Part shown: positions 45,184 to 53,777 of the stretch, one piece after another | Layout of the letters: each line of letters starts with the position of its first letter | How positions within the stretch are numbered: the first letter of the stretch is position 1 | Assembly: GCA_016292145.1 (NCBI GenBank) | Contig: JAEFBA010000003.1 | Location: 1-64,000 of the forward strand | DNA length: 64,000 bases | Origin: Saccharofermentans sp. | Lineage (GTDB): Bacteria; Bacillota; Clostridia; Saccharofermentanales; Saccharofermentanaceae | Reading direction: 5' to 3' | Notes under the pieces: generated by a model | The model's input: the letters and a program-made list of their open reading frames with translations, nothing else | Database searches by the model: none | Told to the model about the DNA's origin: nothing | Position numbers and translations under genes: made by a program

Positions 45184-45723
45184 ATGGAGAACACGGCTAT
45201 CAGAAGAGGCAAGGTGGAGATGTCTGTCGTATGCAGTGACTTGAGCCTTTTGGAGAACATCAATTCATTGCTCAATGACAACGGCTTTATTTCCGTTGAG
45301 GATGAACAGGGAATAATGCATTACATAGTCGACGGCCGGCACAACAGGGATGAGGTTGCCGGCAGGGTGACGTCATTAAGTCCCGGCAGAAAGAATAAGC
45401 AGGGTAAGGAAGAAGCATATATTGACACGTGCGTTAAGTCCGTTCTGCACGAGTACGGATTCGATATGTCTCTCATAGGGACGGTATTGCTGTACAGGGT
45501 CCTTTTCGATTCATACATAAAGGGGATCCCGCTTCCGCCGACCATGAAGGCTGTCTATTGCGAGACGGGCAGGGAATTCGGTCTTTCCATAGAACAGTGC
45601 GAGAGAGACGTAAGATATTCGATCTCCAAGAGCGCTCTTAAAGACATGCGCAGCAGATCGGCTCTGAGATGCATGGGAACCAGGATCGAGAGAAGATTAG
45701 GCTTTAGGGATCCTTTGGAATAA
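45184..45723 (+). CDS. Spo0A C-terminal-like DNA-binding protein without receiver domain
   Basis: A 179-residue protein. From about residue 85 the pattern (VKSVLHEYGFDMSLIGTVLLYRVLF, then VYCETGREFGLSIEQCERDVRYSISKS) follows the Spo0A effector domain, including the helix-turn-helix that reads the 0A box. No phosphorylatable receiver is present; the N-terminal 80 residues are short and unassigned. It may be a constitutive or ligand-controlled regulator. An AAGGAGG site precedes the ATG. It faces the HU gene across a shared hairpin. Confidence 0.72.
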   Translation: MENTAIRRGKVEMSVVCSDLSLLENINSLLNDNGFISVEDEQGIMHYIVDGRHNRDEVAGRVTSLSPGRKNKQGKEEAYIDTCVKSVLHEYGFDMSLIGTVLLYRVLFDSYIKGIPLPPTMKAVYCETGREFGLSIEQCERDVRYSISKSALKDMRSRSALRCMGTRIERRLGFRDPLE

Positions 45724-45726
45724 AAA

Positions 45727-45748
45727 AGGCTCCGTGGAAACGGAGCCT
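45727..45748 (-). terminator. Terminator of the HU gene
   Basis: AGGCTCCGT at 45727-45735 and ACGGAGCCT at 45740-45748 form a 9-base stem; on the minus strand it is followed by TTTTTTA. It ends the HU transcript and sits between convergent genes. Confidence 0.85.
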
Positions 45749-45772
45749 CAGGAATCTAAGTTAATATAAGAA

Positions 45773-46066
45773 TTACTTCTTCTTACCCTTCTTAGCGTTT
45801 ACCTTATCCTTAAGTGACTTTCCTGCCTTGAATGTAGGAACAGTAGATGCAGCGATCTTAATCTTATCGCCTGTAGCAGGGTTGCGGCCGCTTCTTGCAG
45901 CGAGCTTCTTTGTCTTGAATGTGCCGAAGCCAACGAGAACAACCTTGTCGTTCTTTACGAGAGCACCTTCAATAGCACCGAGGGTAGCCTTGAGAGCTGC
46001 TTCTGCATCTTTTTTGCTGAGGCCTGCATCTTTTGCGATCTTGTCAATAAGCTGTGACTTGTTCAT
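45773..46066 (-). CDS. hup: HU-family DNA-binding protein
   Basis: A 97-residue nucleoid protein. The core [24 protein letters not shown] opening, the GFGTF turn and the [18 protein letters not shown] arm with the intercalating Pro are typical. It bends and compacts DNA as a dimer. The C-terminal tail [18 protein letters not shown] is Lys-rich. Strongly biased codons fit high expression. A good ribosome site (GGAGGAAACCAC) precedes the ATG; a strong terminator follows. Confidence 0.97.
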   Translation of the reverse strand: MNKSQLIDKIAKDAGLSKKDAEAALKATLGAIEGALVKNDKVVLVGFGTFKTKKLAARSGRNPATGDKIKIAASTVPTFKAGKSLKDKVNAKKGKKK

Positions 46067-46344
46067 GTGGTTTCCTCCTGTATTAGCCGCTGAAAAGGCT
46101 TAATTTTATAGTAATTTCATTATTGATTTAAGTAAAAAAGAAGTCAATAGTTTTCAAGCAAAAATAACAAAAATGTTTGAAAAAATTTGACAATCGAAGG
46201 AACCGGCATATGGTTTTCGGGCACGCGAAAAGAATACCAAAATGAATAGGATGGCAATTATTAATTAATGTCACTTTGATGCAAGATTTATTTGAAATGA
46301 TAGTGTATTATTGTTGTGCAAAAAACCAATCGGAGGATATATAT

Positions 46345-46548
46345 ATGATAGTTACCAAAGATACGATCATCGGAGATGTTGTAATGCAGGATGAAGGCAT
46401 TGCGCCGATCCTTATGGCTTCCGGACTTCACTGCCTCGGCTGCGCACTTGCTTCAGGCGAGACCATTGAAGAAGCATGCATGGTTCACGGCATGGACTGC
46501 GATGCTCTGGTAGAAGAGATCAACAACTACTTCCAGTCCAAGGGCTGA
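46345..46548 (+). CDS. DUF1858-family redox-disulfide small protein
   Basis: A 67-residue protein of the DUF1858 (hybrid-cluster-protein-associated) type. The segment SGLHCLGCALASGETIEEACMVHG carries the CXXC and later Cys typical of the family, related to the N-terminus of ScdA/RIC iron-sulfur repair proteins. Probably a cytoplasmic redox or cluster-repair helper. I use the ATG at 46345, behind GGAGGATATATAT; the longer frame from 46276 has no ribosome site. A terminator follows. Confidence 0.85.
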   Translation: MIVTKDTIIGDVVMQDEGIAPILMASGLHCLGCALASGETIEEACMVHGMDCDALVEEINNYFQSKG

Positions 46549-46575
46549 TCTTACTGAAACAACGCTGAGAATTTA

Positions 46576-46606
46576 AGAGAGTGTCATGAATGGCACTCTC
46601 TTTTTG
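46576..46606 (+). terminator. Terminator after the DUF1858 gene
   Basis: AGAGAGTG at 46576-46583 and CACTCTCT at 46594-46601 form a stem followed by TTTTTG. Confidence 0.82.
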
Positions 46607-46618
46607 TTTGATCAGGGA

Positions 46619-48880
46619 TTAATACGAAGCACCGATGATTATCTCGAAAGTGGTTCCTTCGCCGAGTTTGCTCGTAACCTTTATCTCTGCATCATGCTTG
46701 TCGCAGATGAGCTTGACGATCGCAAGGCCCAGGCCTGTACCCTTGATGTTGATTCCCGAGTTATGCGCTCTGTAGAAACGGTCGAAGATCCTCGGCATAT
46801 CCTGTTCCGGAATGCCTATGCCGTCGTCTGACACCGAGATATGGATCTTCTGTGTCGATATATGAGAAAGATCACCTGATCTCCACGCCTTTACGACGAT
46901 ATTGGCCTTAGGTCCGGTGTAGTTGATCGCATTAGATATAAGGTTCTCGAATACGCGCGAGAACTTCGCGGGATCCGCCTTTACGATCAGGGAATCCATC
47001 GGAGGGAGATCTAACGACAGATGCTTGTCCGTATCTTCCAGATCCATTGAATACATGACGACAAGTTCGTCTAACATCTCGGAGATGGATACGGAAGTAA
47101 AGTGGAAATCGGAGTCGGAAGATTCCATTCTCGTAAGTTCCATGATGTCTGCGACGATCCTTTCCATCTGTTCGGATCTTCTGACAATGTTGCTTAAGTA
47201 GGCATTGCGCTGCTCCGGGCTTAAGTTGTCCTGTGAGGAGAGGATAAGCTCTGCATAACCTCTTATGGCTGTGATAGGCGTTCTTAAGTCGTGTGACACG
47301 TTGCTCAGGACGTTCTTACGTGCAGCTTCGCCTTCCATAAGTCGCTTGTTGGTAAGTACCAGGTCGCGGTTGATCTCTGAGATGAAGACGGTCTTCTCTC
47401 TTACCTGGCGCTTCAATACTGCGGCGCTTCTCTGGATCTCGCGCTGCTGGGTAATGTATGAAGATACGAGCGAGATCTCCGCTATGAATGTGAAGACGAC
47501 GAAGATAAGACTGTATGTGGGGATCGTATAGACGATCATGCTGTCTAAGAGGATCGAGAGATAGAGGATAAAGAACATCAGGCTGAACAGCAAGGCCCAG
47601 AGAAGTATCCTCTGGTTCTCTTTGTTATAGAAGAACAGGTCTAAAAAGATCGAGAGCAGTACCGTTGAAACACAGAAAAGCAGTGCCACGAATTCGGGCG
47701 CGAGCCTTCCGAAGCCTATATCACAGATGAAGTAGGCGACAAGGAGCGCAGCGCCGACGACAATAACGATATGGTGTGCTTTGGCGAGCATTACAAATCT
47801 CTTCTGCGGTTTTGATCCCAGGAAGAACTGTGTATTCTCTACAAAGGCCGCTGAAGAAGCGACTACCAGAAGAACGAATCTTATATCGGCTCTGATATGG
47901 CTGTTGACCGAGATAAAACGGCAGTCGTCCAGATAGTAGAGCAGGATCGAAACGAAGCTGACAAAGAATGCGAAGAAGAGTTTCTTGTTCTTGATTGCTC
48001 CGAGGATGATGTTTGAGCCTACACCCAAAGCTACGAAGAAGAGCATCGTAACGATGGCAAAGTGTCCTGCTGTGATGACCGTACGCACATCGTTTGCAAC
48101 CCTTGTCTCAATGATGGGTTCTGAAAGAAGACCGGGATTTGAGACCTGCGGAGTGGATGTGATCACGATAACAAGATCCAGTTTCCCGTTATCGGGGATA
48201 AGCGTACAGTAATCAGCAAATGCCTTGAGATTGAATACGGGAGTCTTGTCGCCGATCTTCTGGATGAATTCACCGTTACAGAAGATCCACGCTGTTCCGT
48301 TGTACTTGTGGAATGTCAGCGATAATGCATTGATCTCTTTGCTGCATTCGAAATGACCGACATATGCTGCTGAATAACAATCCTTCTTATCTACGGTGAA
48401 GTGCTGGTATTCGGGTGCCCTGTCAGTCTCGAACCACTGCGCAGTGGTGTTATAGTCGAACCACCCTTTCCATGTGTCACGGATGCCGACAGTCTCAGCA
48501 TATGGTCTGTGATTGGTCAATACTGAAGATACCCAAGTATAAGGGGAGTTATCGCGGCGGGTGTTCATAGCGTGAGCCAGGCTTGCTTTCGCTGTCTCAG
48601 GCGTTATGTTCGGAACGAATGTCCATCCGCCGGTTACGTGGCTGCTGTAGGGACCGTCCAGTGCGAGTGTGTCGCTTAAGATAAGCGTTCCCCTTTCCTC
48701 GTTATACACAGGCGTCGTATCGGTGGTGTATGTGATACCGATGCTGATTATGCCTGCAATTACCAGTACGAGCAGGAGCGCGAAAATAAAGGCCAGCATA
48801 GTACCGCCGAAGGTCCTGTTGCGCGAATCAGAACCCGGAAACTTAAAACTTCCCAATCTGCTGTGCTTATACTGTGCCAT
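46619..48880 (-). CDS. Sensor histidine kinase with extracellular and 7TM-DISM-like input
   Basis: A 753-residue membrane kinase. A first hydrophobic helix lies near residue 30-50, then about 200 extracellular residues (a beta-rich sensor), then seven or so helices over residues 265-470 in the style of 7TMR-DISM receptors. A coiled-coil leads to the HisKA domain with phosphorylated H530 in SHDLRTP, and a HATPase_c with N box NLISNAINYTG, DDGIGIP and GTGLGLAIV. The signal is unknown. It lies 78 bases downstream of a response regulator on the same strand and is surely its partner. Confidence 0.92.
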   Translation of the reverse strand: MAQYKHSRLGSFKFPGSDSRNRTFGGTMLAFIFALLLVLVIAGIISIGITYTTDTTPVYNEERGTLILSDTLALDGPYSSHVTGGWTFVPNITPETAKASLAHAMNTRRDNSPYTWVSSVLTNHRPYAETVGIRDTWKGWFDYNTTAQWFETDRAPEYQHFTVDKKDCYSAAYVGHFECSKEINALSLTFHKYNGTAWIFCNGEFIQKIGDKTPVFNLKAFADYCTLIPDNGKLDLVIVITSTPQVSNPGLLSEPIIETRVANDVRTVITAGHFAIVTMLFFVALGVGSNIILGAIKNKKLFFAFFVSFVSILLYYLDDCRFISVNSHIRADIRFVLLVVASSAAFVENTQFFLGSKPQKRFVMLAKAHHIVIVVGAALLVAYFICDIGFGRLAPEFVALLFCVSTVLLSIFLDLFFYNKENQRILLWALLFSLMFFILYLSILLDSMIVYTIPTYSLIFVVFTFIAEISLVSSYITQQREIQRSAAVLKRQVREKTVFISEINRDLVLTNKRLMEGEAARKNVLSNVSHDLRTPITAIRGYAELILSSQDNLSPEQRNAYLSNIVRRSEQMERIVADIMELTRMESSDSDFHFTSVSISEMLDELVVMYSMDLEDTDKHLSLDLPPMDSLIVKADPAKFSRVFENLISNAINYTGPKANIVVKAWRSGDLSHISTQKIHISVSDDGIGIPEQDMPRIFDRFYRAHNSGINIKGTGLGLAIVKLICDKHDAEIKVTSKLGEGTTFEIIIGASY

Positions 48881-48958
48881 TTATGTTCTTCGTTTCCTGA
48901 AAATGATGAAGCGGGACTATTATAAGCCCCGCATTCAATAATTACTAATCTTATTAAA

Positions 48959-49669
48959 TTAGAACTGTGTGTTCATGCTGTTCTTTACCGGCGGATAAGC
49001 GAAGGAATAACCGATGCCCCACTCAGTCTTTACGAATGTGATCTCAGGTGCGATCTTCTCCATCTTCTTTCTGAGGTAGGAGATGTTAACCATTACGAGG
49101 TGGTTGTCGCACGGAGAATCGTCGCCCCAAACGTGGGAATAGATCCTTGTGAAAGGAACGATAACGTTCGGTGTCTCAGCCAAGAGGCAGAGGATATCGA
49201 ACTCGCGGTTTGTAAGATGCAGCGGCTTCTCCTTGAGAGTAACCTCACGAGTCTTGATGTTGATTCTGAGCGGCGGATACTCTACAAGGAATCCCTCGCT
49301 CTTCATGTTACGCTTGATGTGAACGTTGATTCTGAGGCTTAACTCAGGAAGGGAATAAGGCTTTGTGATGTAGTCATCTGCGCCGACCTTAAATCCGTTG
49401 ATAACGTCTTCCTGCTGATCCTTTGCTGTAAGGAAGATGATCGGACAGTCAGTGTACTCTTTGATCTTGGGTGCAAGATCAAATGCACTTCCGTCAGGAA
49501 GCATAACATCCAATACGATGCATGAGAAACTATGAAGCTTGATCTTCTCGAGTGCCTCTGCACAGGAAGCTGCTGTTACTACGTCATATCCTTCGCTTTC
49601 AAGGAAATCACGGTTAAGGACTAAGATGTCGCTGTCGTCATCTACAAGAAATACTTTTTGCTTTGCCAT
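48959..49669 (-). CDS. OmpR/PhoB-family response regulator
   Basis: A 236-residue two-domain regulator. The receiver has the acidic pocket VDDDSD and phosphoacceptor D54 in IVLDVMLPDG, and the invariant Lys in YITKPYS. The C-terminal winged helix has a transactivation loop and the typical LTNREFDILCLLAE. It is first in the operon with the histidine kinase. The upstream region (49,670-49,909) is shared with divergent dinB. Confidence 0.92.
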   Translation of the reverse strand: MAKQKVFLVDDDSDILVLNRDFLESEGYDVVTAASCAEALEKIKLHSFSCIVLDVMLPDGSAFDLAPKIKEYTDCPIIFLTAKDQQEDVINGFKVGADDYITKPYSLPELSLRINVHIKRNMKSEGFLVEYPPLRINIKTREVTLKEKPLHLTNREFDILCLLAETPNVIVPFTRIYSHVWGDDSPCDNHLVMVNISYLRKKMEKIAPEITFVKTEWGIGYSFAYPPVKNSMNTQF

Positions 49670-49874
49670 TAAAATACCTCCCCAGTTACTATTAATTTTT
49701 CTTCTTAATCACAATTACCGGTAATGAGCGAGACACCGGATGCTCTTTTACATAATTGTGATTTTTTGATTTTTGACTAGTATAGTATACAACACGTCAA
49801 ACCGATTTTATATAGTCAATTGCAATAAGTTACAGATAATATTTTACAATTTTAAGTGCAAGTGAGCAGAATAT

Positions 49875-49888
49875 AGAAAATATGTTCG
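49875..49888 (+). promoter_or_regulatory. LexA/SOS box of dinB
   Basis: The 14 bases agaaaatatgttcg match the Firmicutes LexA consensus CGAACRNRYGTTYG at 12 of 14 positions. It sits 21 bases before the dinB start, over the -35/-10 region. Confidence 0.6.
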
Positions 49889-49909
49889 GTTAATGGTATC
49901 ATAAAATCC

Positions 49910-51154
49910 ATGAAACGCATCATTTTTCACATAGATCAGAACTGCTATTTTGCGTCGGTCGAGATGATCTCAAGACCGGAGCTCAGGAACGTTCCGATGG
50001 CTGTTGCCGGTGATGCGAAGGCCAGGCACGGCATAATCCTTGCCAAGAACGAGCCTGCAAAGAAATACGGGATCAAGACCGCTGAAGCCATCTGGCAGGC
50101 ACAGGCCAAATGTCCCGACTTAGTACTCGTTGCTGCGCATCACGAGAAATACGAATTCTATTCCAAAAAGCTCCGTGAGATGTATTCGGAATATACGGAT
50201 AAAGTCGAGCCGTTCGGCCTGGATGAGTGCTGGCTCGACATGACGGGAATCGTTTCGGATTACGATGAGGCAGAAGAGGTTGCACTCGAGATAAGGAACC
50301 GGGTGAAGGATGAATTCAAGCTCACATGCTCCGTCGGCATAAGCTTTAATAAGGTTTTCGCAAAGCTTGGAAGCGACTATAAGAAGCCCGATGCCACGAC
50401 CGTCTTTACTGATCAGAACTGGCAGGAGAAGATATGGCCACTGCCCGTATCAGATCTCCTTTTTGTCGGAAAGCATACCGCAGATAAGCTCGCGAAGATC
50501 AATGTAAAGACAATAGGTGATCTGGCAAAGACCGATGTTGAATTTATCAACCGCTATCTCGGCAAGAACGGTGTCGGATTGTGGGAATATGCCAACGGTC
50601 TGGATGATGCGCCGGTTGCGGAATCCGGATATAAACGCATCCCCAAATCAGTCGGGAATTCCACTACTACGGCAGAAGACATGACCTCCGACAGGCAGAT
50701 TGAGCGGACTTTACATATGCTTTCAGAGAGCGTCGCTATGAGACTTAGGAAGCACGGCCTTAAGGGCACTGTCGTACAGATAACTGTCAGGGACAGGGAT
50801 CTCGGCATTTATGAGAAGCAGGGGATCTTATACAGGCCGACGGATGATGCCAAAGACATCTATCAGGCGGCAAGAGACCTTTTCAAAAACTCATACGACT
50901 GGAATAAAGGCGTAAGGAGCATAGGCGTCAGATGCACCAAGCTCGTCAGATCAGACAGCGGCGAACAGCTGTCCCTTTTTGCCGAAGCTCAAAAGAGCGA
51001 ACGCGACGAGCGGCTCAATAAGGCAATCGACGACATAAACAGGCGATACGGGAACGGTGTGATAAGGAGCGCTGCGGAGGCAGAATCCGCGTCAAAAGAG
51101 AATAAAGCTGATAAGATAGTAAATGATCCTTTCCATCCGGAGGCAGATTTCTGA
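49910..51154 (+). CDS. dinB: DNA polymerase IV (Y-family translesion polymerase)
   Basis: A 414-residue lesion-bypass polymerase. The palm has the metal-binding Asp in HIDQNCYFASVEM and the DECWLDMTG pair; SVGISFNKVFAKLGSDYKKPDATTV is the Y-family core. The little-finger region is followed by QLSLF near residue 365, a sliding-clamp binding motif. Expression is probably part of the SOS response, given the LexA-type box upstream. It ends by one-base overlap with ytqA. The last 40 residues are a charged tail. Confidence 0.95.
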   Translation: MKRIIFHIDQNCYFASVEMISRPELRNVPMAVAGDAKARHGIILAKNEPAKKYGIKTAEAIWQAQAKCPDLVLVAAHHEKYEFYSKKLREMYSEYTDKVEPFGLDECWLDMTGIVSDYDEAEEVALEIRNRVKDEFKLTCSVGISFNKVFAKLGSDYKKPDATTVFTDQNWQEKIWPLPVSDLLFVGKHTADKLAKINVKTIGDLAKTDVEFINRYLGKNGVGLWEYANGLDDAPVAESGYKRIPKSVGNSTTTAEDMTSDRQIERTLHMLSESVAMRLRKHGLKGTVVQITVRDRDLGIYEKQGILYRPTDDAKDIYQAARDLFKNSYDWNKGVRSIGVRCTKLVRSDSGEQLSLFAEAQKSERDERLNKAIDDINRRYGNGVIRSAAEAESASKENKADKIVNDPFHPEADF

Positions 51155-52023
51155 TGATCACCGCGAGCAGTTATTTCAAGGGCATGTTCGGACACAAGAT
51201 GTACAAAGCATCGATCTCTCTTAATGGTACATGTCCCAACAGAGACGGGAGCAGGGGTGTGGGCGGATGTATATTCTGTTCCGAAGGCGGTTCCGGCGAG
51301 TTCGCCGCCTCTGGTTATTCGGTCACAAATCAGATCTGCCAGGCTATTGACCAGGTCAGGCGTAAGGCCGGAGATAATGCCGGATACATAGCATATTTCC
51401 AGAGTTTTACTAACACATACTGTGAACCCGAATATCTCGCAAAGGTTCTTTCTGAAGCTTCTTCAGTACAAGGTGTTGAGGCGTTATCCATAGCGACGAG
51501 ACCCGACTGCCTGGGACCTGCGATAATGGAAGTGTTGTCGAGGCAGGCAAAGAAGATGCCTCTTTTTGTAGAACTCGGACTTCAGACTGCAAGTGATGAG
51601 ACTGCCAAATCGATCAACCGCTGTTATTGGACTTATGAATATACTGAGGCAGTAAAAGATCTTAAGGATATCAGAGCAAATGTCATTACGCATATCATCT
51701 TCGGTCTTCCAGGAGAGACGCGCGGGATGATGATGGACACCGTAAAGCTGGCTGTGGATTCAGGCAGTGACGGTTATAAATTCACATGCCTTTATGTGCT
51801 TGAGAATACGCCTTTAGAAAAGCTTTACCGTGACAATAAAGTTGAGATACTCGGCATGGAGGAGTATTTTGATATTGTGGAAGAAGCGTTAAAGCTTTTG
51901 CCTGAAAATGCAGTCATTCACAGGTTTACGGGAGACGGCCCCAAGAAGCTCCTGATCGCTCCGGAATGGACGAAGAATAAGAGGCAGGTCGTAAACTACA
52001 TCAACAGGAGGTTCGGCTTATGA
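51154..52023 (+). CDS. TIGR01212-family radical SAM protein (YtqA-like)
   Basis: A 289-residue radical SAM enzyme. The TIGR01212/YtqA signature is in CPNRDGSRGVGGCIFCSEGGSGEF, which carries the iron-sulfur cysteines, and ATRPDCLGPAIMEVL is the next conserved block. The reaction is not known for this branch; it is thought to modify RNA or a peptide. It overlaps dinB by one base and the next gene by 4 bases, so all three are one transcript. Confidence 0.88.
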   Translation: MITASSYFKGMFGHKMYKASISLNGTCPNRDGSRGVGGCIFCSEGGSGEFAASGYSVTNQICQAIDQVRRKAGDNAGYIAYFQSFTNTYCEPEYLAKVLSEASSVQGVEALSIATRPDCLGPAIMEVLSRQAKKMPLFVELGLQTASDETAKSINRCYWTYEYTEAVKDLKDIRANVITHIIFGLPGETRGMMMDTVKLAVDSGSDGYKFTCLYVLENTPLEKLYRDNKVEILGMEEYFDIVEEALKLLPENAVIHRFTGDGPKKLLIAPEWTKNKRQVVNYINRRFGL

Positions 52024-52391
52024 AGAAATATGTTTTAGAGACGATGAACGCCGTACAGAAATATATTGATGAAGAGATGAAGAATGCTCCTGCAGAAAAG
52101 ACCTCTGAAATGCTCTCCGAGTTTGAGACCAAGATCTCCTATTTCCAGCATGAGCGGCTTATCCACCTCATGGTAACGCTTGCTTTTGCATCCTGGCTCC
52201 TCTTTGAGATCTTCTGTCTGTTCGTTCTTCCTTCAGAGTTCCTTATCGCCGGAATACTCCTGGTACTGATATTCTTCGGCCTTACTATAGGATACGTAAT
52301 GCACTACTATTTTCTCGAGAACAGCGTGCAGAAAATGTATCACATGAGAGATGAGATAAGGTCTCATCTTAACAGCGCGAAAGTCATCTGA
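52020..52391 (+). CDS. Hypothetical small membrane protein
   Basis: A 123-residue protein with a charged N-terminal coiled region and two hydrophobic helices near residues 55-75 and 78-100. No family recognised. It is coupled to ytqA by a 4-base overlap. Confidence 0.6.
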   Translation: MKKYVLETMNAVQKYIDEEMKNAPAEKTSEMLSEFETKISYFQHERLIHLMVTLAFASWLLFEIFCLFVLPSEFLIAGILLVLIFFGLTIGYVMHYYFLENSVQKMYHMRDEIRSHLNSAKVI

Positions 52392-52454
52392 TTTCAATTT
52401 GCTTGGTTTTTTGTACCGTTATGTGTTAAATTATTGCGGTGTGGAGGGACGTAT

Positions 52455-52952
52455 ATGCCGACAATAGTTAAGTACATTCTGGTCTTTTTTATTTCTATGG
52501 TTCCGATCATTGAGCTCCGTGGCGCCGTTCCTATCGGAGTTACAGCCTTTGGTTTGAACGAATATATTACTCTCGCAGTTTGTGTTATCGGCAACATGCT
52601 CCCTGTTCCGTTTATTCATCTGTTTGCCAGGAAGATCCTTATCTGGGGAAGCACATGGAAGCACGGCAGCGGTATTTTTAAGTGGATCCTCCAGAAGGGC
52701 GAGAAGGCAGGAAAGAAGCTTACGGCTAATTCCAAGAAGCACGGCGCATTTATTGCGTTGATGCTGTTTGTAGGAATACCGCTTCCCGGTACCGGCGCAT
52801 GGACAGGAACTCTTGCAGCTTCCATGCTCGATTTCGATCTTAAGAAGACTACCAAGGCAGTTGTTCTCGGCGTTCTTATGGCCGGAATCATAATGCTTGT
52901 CATCAGTCTGCTTGCTAAAGCGGGCATCACTTCGGTTTCCGATCTTTTCTGA
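52455..52952 (+). CDS. Small multi-drug export (Sm_multidrug_ex) family protein
   Basis: A 165-residue membrane protein with about four helices. The SMVPIIELRGAVPIG stretch near the N-terminus and LFVGIPLPGTGAWTGTLAA are the family signature. The substrate and mechanism are unproven. I use the ATG at 52455, behind GGAGGG; a TTG 21 bases earlier gives only a short polar extension. Confidence 0.8.
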   Translation: MPTIVKYILVFFISMVPIIELRGAVPIGVTAFGLNEYITLAVCVIGNMLPVPFIHLFARKILIWGSTWKHGSGIFKWILQKGEKAGKKLTANSKKHGAFIALMLFVGIPLPGTGAWTGTLAASMLDFDLKKTTKAVVLGVLMAGIIMLVISLLAKAGITSVSDLF

Positions 52953-52990
52953 GTCTGTAACGCAAATATCATATAAATCAACGTTTTTAA

Positions 52991-53068
52991 GCCATTCTTC
53001 ATAAAATGGCAACACTTTGATATACCAAGTATTGTGCAAGTTGCACAACCAAATGATTTTCATTTGGT
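52991..53068. repeat. Three successive short inverted repeats
   Basis: GCCATT/AATGGC (52991-52996 with 53005-53010), TTGTGCAA/TTGCACAA (53032-53039 with 53041-53048) and ACCAAATGA/TCATTTGGT (53048-53056 with 53060-53068) follow each other upstream of the candidate RNA. They could be binding sites or terminator-like structures for the gene that ends at 52952. Confidence 0.6.
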
Positions 53069-53081
53069 ATCTTCTGCGATA

Positions 53082-53110
53082 TTGCGAACTCCATAGCCAG
53101 CAAGTATTAT
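53082..53110 (+). promoter_or_regulatory. Promoter of the large structured RNA
   Basis: TTGCGA at 53082-53087, exactly 17 bases, TATTAT at 53105-53110. Transcription would start near 53117, one base before the 5' strand of the closing helix. Confidence 0.65.
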
Positions 53111-53116
53111 TAGGCT

Positions 53117-53757
53117 AGCTCCAAGGAATACGGAAGCGAGAACTTCCAGATCCGAGGGAGGCCGCCCGAAGCAATTGTCGAGCAGGCGCAGGGAAGAACC
53201 AGAGTTGGAAAGAACTTATGGCGAAGCCGAAGAGACGAAGCCGGAGACAACAATCGAAGGTTGATACAAAGTCCGAGATGAGAACTGAGGGAGTGACGAG
53301 CGAGTGGTTGAAGGTGACGTAGTCATGCAAGCCACAGGTTGTAACAATTAGTTGATTCGGTATTCGGGACCGCGAGTAGGTGAGATGTCACCATCGACAG
53401 GAAAGAACCGTAGCCGCAGCGGATGTTACACCGGTTCGTGCAAACCGAGTAGCCGGCCAGGCTGTCGAGCTGCAAGCGAAGCCGCAAGGTGGAGGGAGCA
53501 GACCACAATCGAATAGCGTAATGTTCGGTGAATGGAGACATGAGATGCACGGTGTGATTGAGTGTTGCAGCAAATCGATTAGTTGTAACGATATCACATA
53601 AAGCTCGGGTAGTGGTTAGGAAAGGGCCTTTTGGTAGGACGGAAGAGCGTAGGAAGATGAGCGTGAATGCGTGATCTTTGTAAGTAATCTAATTTGGTTC
53701 GTTGGAGCGAAAAAGGAGATCCCGATGATCTAGGTCACCGGGATCTTTCTTTTGCGT
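53117..53757 (+). ncRNA. Candidate large structured noncoding RNA (about 640 nt)
   Basis: No frame here has a ribosome site, codon bias or similarity to a protein. The 5' GCTCCAA (53118-53124) pairs with TTGGAGC (53702-53708), and after one mismatch GAA (53126-53128) pairs with TTC (53698-53700), closing one unit. Inside are hairpins such as GGAAG/CTTCC, GGTGA/TCACC, CGGTT/AACCG, and a longer-range CGACAG/CTGTCG. A promoter lies right before and a terminator right after. The strand is purine-rich, as in large ornate RNAs. It does not show RNase P, tmRNA or group II intron landmarks. The OLE, ROOL, GOLLD and HEARO classes could not be tested here. Confidence 0.72.
53717..53756 (+). terminator. 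Terminator of the structured RNA
   Basis: AGATCCCG at 53717-53724 pairs with CGGGATCT at 53739-53746, and an inner TGA/TCA pair extends it; TTCTTTT follows. On the minus strand CCTTTTT follows, so it may also end the convergent hpt transcript. Confidence 0.85.
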
Positions 53758-53777
53758 AATTTATCTTGAATCAGCGC

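Noticed and set aside
52431-53063. A 210-codon minus-strand frame over the exporter gene and its leader
   Set aside because: It overlaps a well-supported family gene on the other strand and has no ribosome site or family similarity.
53115-53601. Short frames of 60-75 codons inside the structured RNA
   Set aside because: No ribosome sites, no hydrophobic or domain pattern, and the hairpins cross them freely.
53117-53757. Reading the RNA as RNase P RNA, tmRNA or a group II intron
   Set aside because: The conserved landmarks I know (for example the P4 region of RNase P, a tag frame ending in LAA, or the domain V hairpin of group II introns) are not seen. Not a substitute for a covariance search.
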